NCBI GenBank assembly: GCA_947581665.1
Contig: CANPVI010000063.1
Coordinates: 1 to 8,055, forward strand
Source of the DNA: an uncultured Atopobiaceae bacterium
Lineage (GTDB): Bacteria > Actinomycetota > Coriobacteriia > Coriobacteriales > Atopobiaceae
Reading direction: 5' to 3'
Length of the DNA stretch: 8,055 bases
Every line of letters begins with the position of its first letter. Within the stretch, counting starts at the first letter, position 1. The position numbers and the translations under genes are program-made. The notes beneath the pieces were generated by a model that saw nothing but the letters and a program-made list of their open reading frames with translations, was not told the DNA's origin and did no database searches. Shown here one piece after another: positions 5,325 through 8,055 of this stretch.

Positions 5325-6980
5325 CTATCGCGCGCTCTGCGCCACCACCTCGTGGCGGTCCTTGCCCTCGTGGCGCGCGATCGCCGCACGCACGAACTCT
5401 CGGAAGAGCGGCTGGGGCTTCGTGGGGCGGCTCTTGAACTCCGGGTGGAACTGGCTCGCCACGAACCACGGGTGCACGCTCTCGGGGAGCTCGATCATCT
5501 CGACGAGGCGATCGTCGGGAGAGAGGCCGGAGAAGACGAGTCCCGCCTCGGCGAGGCGATCTCGGAAGGCGTTGTTCACCTCGTAGCGATGGCGGTGGCG
5601 CTCGTAGACGAGGTCGGTGCCGTAGGCCTCACTCGCGAGCGTGCCGGGCTGGACCTTGCAGGGCCACGCGCCGAGGCGCATCGTGCCGCCCTTATCGGTG
5701 ATGTCCTCTTGATCGGGCATGAGGTCGATCACGGGGTAGGCGCAATCGGGCACGAACTCCGTGGAGGACGCGCCCTCCATGCCCGCCGCGTGGCGCGCGA
5801 CCTCGCAGACTGCCACCTGGAGCCCGAGGCAGATGCCGAGGAAGGGCACCTTCTGCTCGCGCGCACGCTTAACGGCGAGGATCTTTCCCTCCAAGCCGCG
5901 GATGCCGAAGCCGCCGGGCACGAGGATGCCATCGGAAGTGCCGAGGACCTCCTCCACGTCGTTTGGCGTGAGGTTCTCGCCGTCGACGAGCTTGATCTCC
6001 ACGTGGCGGCCGTAGTGGACGCCGGAGTGGTGGAGCGCCTCGATCACCGAGAGGTACGCGTCGGGGAGCTGCGTGTACTTGCCCACGACGGAGATGCGCG
6101 TGACGTCGTCGAGCGCGTTCGCCGCGTGCATGGCGTCGGTGAAGGCGTCCCACTCGGAGAGGTCGAGCTCGCCGGGATCGAGCCCGAGGCACTCGCACAC
6201 CTTGAGGTCGAACTCCTGCTCCGCGAGGTAGCGAGGCACGTCGTAGATGCTCGGGAGATCGCAGTTCTCGAAGACGCGATCGGCCGGCACGTCGCAGAAC
6301 ATGCCGATCTTCGCGCGGATCGATTCATCCACCTCGTGGTCCGAGCGGCAGACGATGATGTCGGGCTGGATGCCCATGCCGCGAAGCTCCTTCACGGAGT
6401 GCTGGGTGGGCTTGGTCTTCACCTCGTGCGCCGCGCTCATGTAGGGCACGAGCGAGACGTGGATGAAGCACACGTCGCCACGGGGCTTCTCGTTCCTGAA
6501 CTGGCGCATGGCCTCCACGAAGGGCTGGCCCTCGATGTCGCCGATCGTGCCGCCGAGCTCGGTGATCACCACGTCGGCGCTCGTGTACTCCTCGATACGC
6601 AGGAAGCGATCCCGGATGGCGCCCGTCACGTGCGGCACCACCTGCACGGTGCCACCGAGGAAATCGCCCTGGCGCTCGCGCGAGATGAGCGATTGGTAGA
6701 TGAGGCCGGTGGTGAAGTTCGACGCGCGGGTGAGGTTCTCGTCGACGAAGCGCTCGTAGTGGCCGAGGTCGAGGTCGGTCTCCTTGCCATCCTCCGTGAC
6801 GAAGACCTCGCCGTGCTGGAAGGGGCTCATGGTACCGGGATCGACGTTGAGATAGGGATCCGCCTTCTGCATCATCACCTTGTAGCCGCGGCTCTTGAGG
6901 AGCCTGCCGAGGCTCGCCGCGGTGATGCCCTTGCCAAGTGAGGAAACGACGCCGCCGGTTACGAACACGTGCTTCGTCAT
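5325..6980 (-). CDS. pyrG: CTP synthase (glutamine-hydrolysing)
   Basis: A 551-aa enzyme converting UTP, ATP and glutamine to CTP in the cytoplasm, the last step of de novo CTP synthesis. The amidoligase domain (about 1-267) starts MTKHVFVTGGVVSSLGKGIT with the P-loop at 12-19. It carries KADPYLNVDPGTMSP at 39-53 and ELGGTIGDIE at 141-150, which is the Mg-ATP/UTP site. The class I glutamine amidotransferase domain (about 295-540) has PGGFGIRG at 355-362, nucleophile Cys384 in GICLGLQ, and His512/Glu514 in FHPEF. All expected catalytic residues are present and the length is normal. The start ATG 6980-6978 has GGGAGG 7 nt upstream (6993-6988). An 8-bp inverted repeat brackets this ribosome-binding site. 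xerD follows at 17 nt, so the two are probably cotranscribed; recN ends 52 nt upstream. Confidence 0.98.
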   Translation of the reverse strand: MTKHVFVTGGVVSSLGKGITAASLGRLLKSRGYKVMMQKADPYLNVDPGTMSPFQHGEVFVTEDGKETDLDLGHYERFVDENLTRASNFTTGLIYQSLISRERQGDFLGGTVQVVPHVTGAIRDRFLRIEEYTSADVVITELGGTIGDIEGQPFVEAMRQFRNEKPRGDVCFIHVSLVPYMSAAHEVKTKPTQHSVKELRGMGIQPDIIVCRSDHEVDESIRAKIGMFCDVPADRVFENCDLPSIYDVPRYLAEQEFDLKVCECLGLDPGELDLSEWDAFTDAMHAANALDDVTRISVVGKYTQLPDAYLSVIEALHHSGVHYGRHVEIKLVDGENLTPNDVEEVLGTSDGILVPGGFGIRGLEGKILAVKRAREQKVPFLGICLGLQVAVCEVARHAAGMEGASSTEFVPDCAYPVIDLMPDQEDITDKGGTMRLGAWPCKVQPGTLASEAYGTDLVYERHRHRYEVNNAFRDRLAEAGLVFSGLSPDDRLVEMIELPESVHPWFVASQFHPEFKSRPTKPQPLFREFVRAAIARHEGKDRHEVVAQSAR

Positions 6981-7025
6981 ACCCGTGCCTCCCGAGAAAC
7001 GACGTGATGGGTCTTTTGCACGGGT
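6981..7025 (-). promoter_or_regulatory. Inverted repeat bracketing the pyrG ribosome-binding site
   Basis: ACCCGTGC (7025-7018) and GCACGGGT (6988-6981) on the operon strand are a perfect 8-bp inverted repeat with a 29-nt loop. The second arm abuts the pyrG ATG, and GGGAGG overlaps its first base. If the stem forms in mRNA it would place the start codon next to a helix and could limit initiation. It could also be a chance repeat, as there is no supporting terminator or aptamer-like structure. Confidence 0.45.
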
Positions 7026-7032
7026 CTACAGT

Positions 7033-8055
7033 CTACCAAGCGCCAGGTGCCGCCACGCCCGCAAATCCGCCGCCGTCGACCTCGCCACTCCCGAGGAGCT
7101 CGCGCGCGTGGGCGAGCGACGTCTCGGTGGTGGATCCGCCGAGCATGCGCGCGATCTCCGCCTCTCGCTCCTCGCCCACCACCTCCACGAGGTGCGTCTC
7201 GGGGATCCCCGCGGCGTCCGTCTGCTCCTTGGTGACCACGTAATGACGCTCGGCGAGGGCCGCCACCTGCGCGAGGTGGGTCACGCAGATCACCTGGCGA
7301 TCCCTCGCGAGCGCCTGGATGACCTTCGCGAGCGAGCGGGCCGCATGGCCTCCCACTCCCGCGTCCACCTCGTCGAACACGATCGTCGAGGCCGAGGAGC
7401 GCGCGCCCTCCACCACCTTGATGGCGAGCATCACGCGCGAGACCTCGCCGCCGGACGCCACCTTCGCGAGCGGGCGGGGCCGCACGTTCGGATTGGCGCG
7501 ATAGAGGAGCTCGGCCGAGGAGGGTCCCTGGACGCTCCAGCGCCTGCGCTCGAGGGGCGTGAAGGACACGAGGACCTCGGCGCCCTTCATCTCGAGGCTC
7601 TCGAGCTGGGCGTTTACCGCGCGCGCGAAGCCCGAGGCGGCCGCCTCGCGCGCCGCATCGAGCTCCCTCGCGGCCTTCGCGAGCACGGCCTCCGCCGCGC
7701 GGACCCTCTCGCGCGCCTTCGCGAGGAGCGCGGAGGAATCGCGCGAGGCCTCCACGAGCGCCGCCGCCTTCTCCCGCCGCTCGAGAACATCCTCGAGGGA
7801 GGGCCCGTAGCTCCTCACGAGGCCCTGAAGCGCCGCCTGGCGCTCGCGCAGGCGCTCGAGCTCCTCGGGGTCGATATCCACCGCCTCCGCGCGATCGCGC
7901 AGCGTCGCCGCCACATCCTCCGCCTCGAAGAGGGCGTTCTCGAGCGCGTCCGCCGCTTCCTTGAGCGCCGGATCGTGGGACTGCTGGCTCCTGAGCGAGG
8001 AGATGGCGAGCGAGAGCGCGTCGATGGCCCCGTCATCGCCGGAGAGGGCCTCGCG
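7033..8055 (-). CDS. recN: DNA repair ATPase RecN (C-terminal part; 5' end outside window)
   Basis: The frame is open from the window edge to TAG at 7035-7033, giving 340 visible residues of a protein usually about 550 aa long. RecN is an SMC-like ATPase that acts early at double-strand breaks. The edge portion is a Leu/Ala/Glu-rich coiled coil, with the typical PEELERLRERQAALQGLVR region around 7869-7813. It is followed by the ABC signature VASGGEVSR (SGGE at 7455-7444), Walker B TIVFDEVDAGVGG (starting at 7386) and the downstream VTHLAQVAALAERHYVV region with its conserved His. The N-terminal Walker A is missing because the window ends. It lies 52 nt upstream of pyrG in the same direction. 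A GTG at 7914 is internal and is not the start. Confidence 0.96.
   Translation of the reverse strand, partial: REALSGDDGAIDALSLAISSLRSQQSHDPALKEAADALENALFEAEDVAATLRDRAEAVDIDPEELERLRERQAALQGLVRSYGPSLEDVLERREKAAALVEASRDSSALLAKARERVRAAEAVLAKAARELDAAREAAASGFARAVNAQLESLEMKGAEVLVSFTPLERRRWSVQGPSSAELLYRANPNVRPRPLAKVASGGEVSRVMLAIKVVEGARSSASTIVFDEVDAGVGGHAARSLAKVIQALARDRQVICVTHLAQVAALAERHYVVTKEQTDAAGIPETHLVEVVGEEREAEIARMLGGSTTETSLAHARELLGSGEVDGGGFAGVAAPGAW

Noticed and set aside
5308..5469. Longer xerD start overlapping the end of pyrG
   Set aside because: The extra residues are Pro/Arg/Gly-rich antiphase translation of pyrG, and Xer proteins do not need them.
3616..5586. 656-codon plus-strand open frame across rsmH start, mraZ, promoter region and xerD
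   Set aside because: It crosses unrelated genes and the MraZ operator on the opposite strand and has low-complexity composition; shadow frame.
5352..6941. 529-codon plus-strand open frame opposite pyrG
   Set aside because: Complementary to a complete CTP synthase gene, without motifs of its own.
1..8055. Search for CRISPR arrays, tRNA/rRNA, insertion sequences and phage or defence genes
   Set aside because: No repeat-spacer pattern, cloverleaf-like sequence, transposase motif or defence domain was seen. Nearly all sequence is accounted for by core genes.

Overview
The window is a GC-rich stretch of bacterial core chromosome. Every gene I can support lies on the minus strand, so in transcription order it reads from high coordinates to low. 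The gene content is the front of a division and cell-wall (dcw) cluster, preceded by recN, pyrG and a xerD-type recombinase. A high-GC Gram-positive bacterium (Actinomycetota) fits best, because a recN-pyrG-xerD neighbourhood is known from that phylum and the composition agrees. A deep branch such as Coriobacteriia is possible, but this is inference from synteny and style, not a marker-gene result.

Layout in transcription order: recN 3' part (8055-7033); a 52-nt gap holding a long-range inverted repeat against the pyrG start; pyrG (6980-5325); xerD-like recombinase (5307-4375); a 294-nt intergenic region with a candidate sigma70-type promoter and four 10-bp-phased MraZ boxes; mraZ (4080-3649); rsmH from a TTG start (3628-2672); a 139-nt spacer with two perfect hairpins and a phased pentamer array; ftsL (2532-2116); ftsI/class B PBP from a GTG start (2109-160); and the first 53 codons of a Mur ligase, probably murF (160-1), whose ATG shares a base with the ftsI TGA.

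The upstream genes act in DNA repair (RecN), CTP supply (PyrG) and chromosome-dimer resolution (Xer). The downstream block makes the division operon regulator (MraZ), the 16S rRNA m4C1402 methyltransferase (RsmH), the divisome scaffold FtsL, the septal transpeptidase FtsI and a peptidoglycan-precursor ligase. MraZ very likely autoregulates the dcw promoter through the boxes seen upstream of it. No convincing intrinsic terminator separates xerD from mraZ, so read-through is possible.

I found no mobile element, CRISPR array, RNA gene or phage gene, and no undescribed multi-gene system. The points most worth a second look are non-coding or small-scale: the structured rsmH-ftsL spacer, the very acidic FtsI tail, the inverted repeat flanking the pyrG ribosome-binding site, and the use of TAG as stop in six of seven visible genes despite the high GC content.
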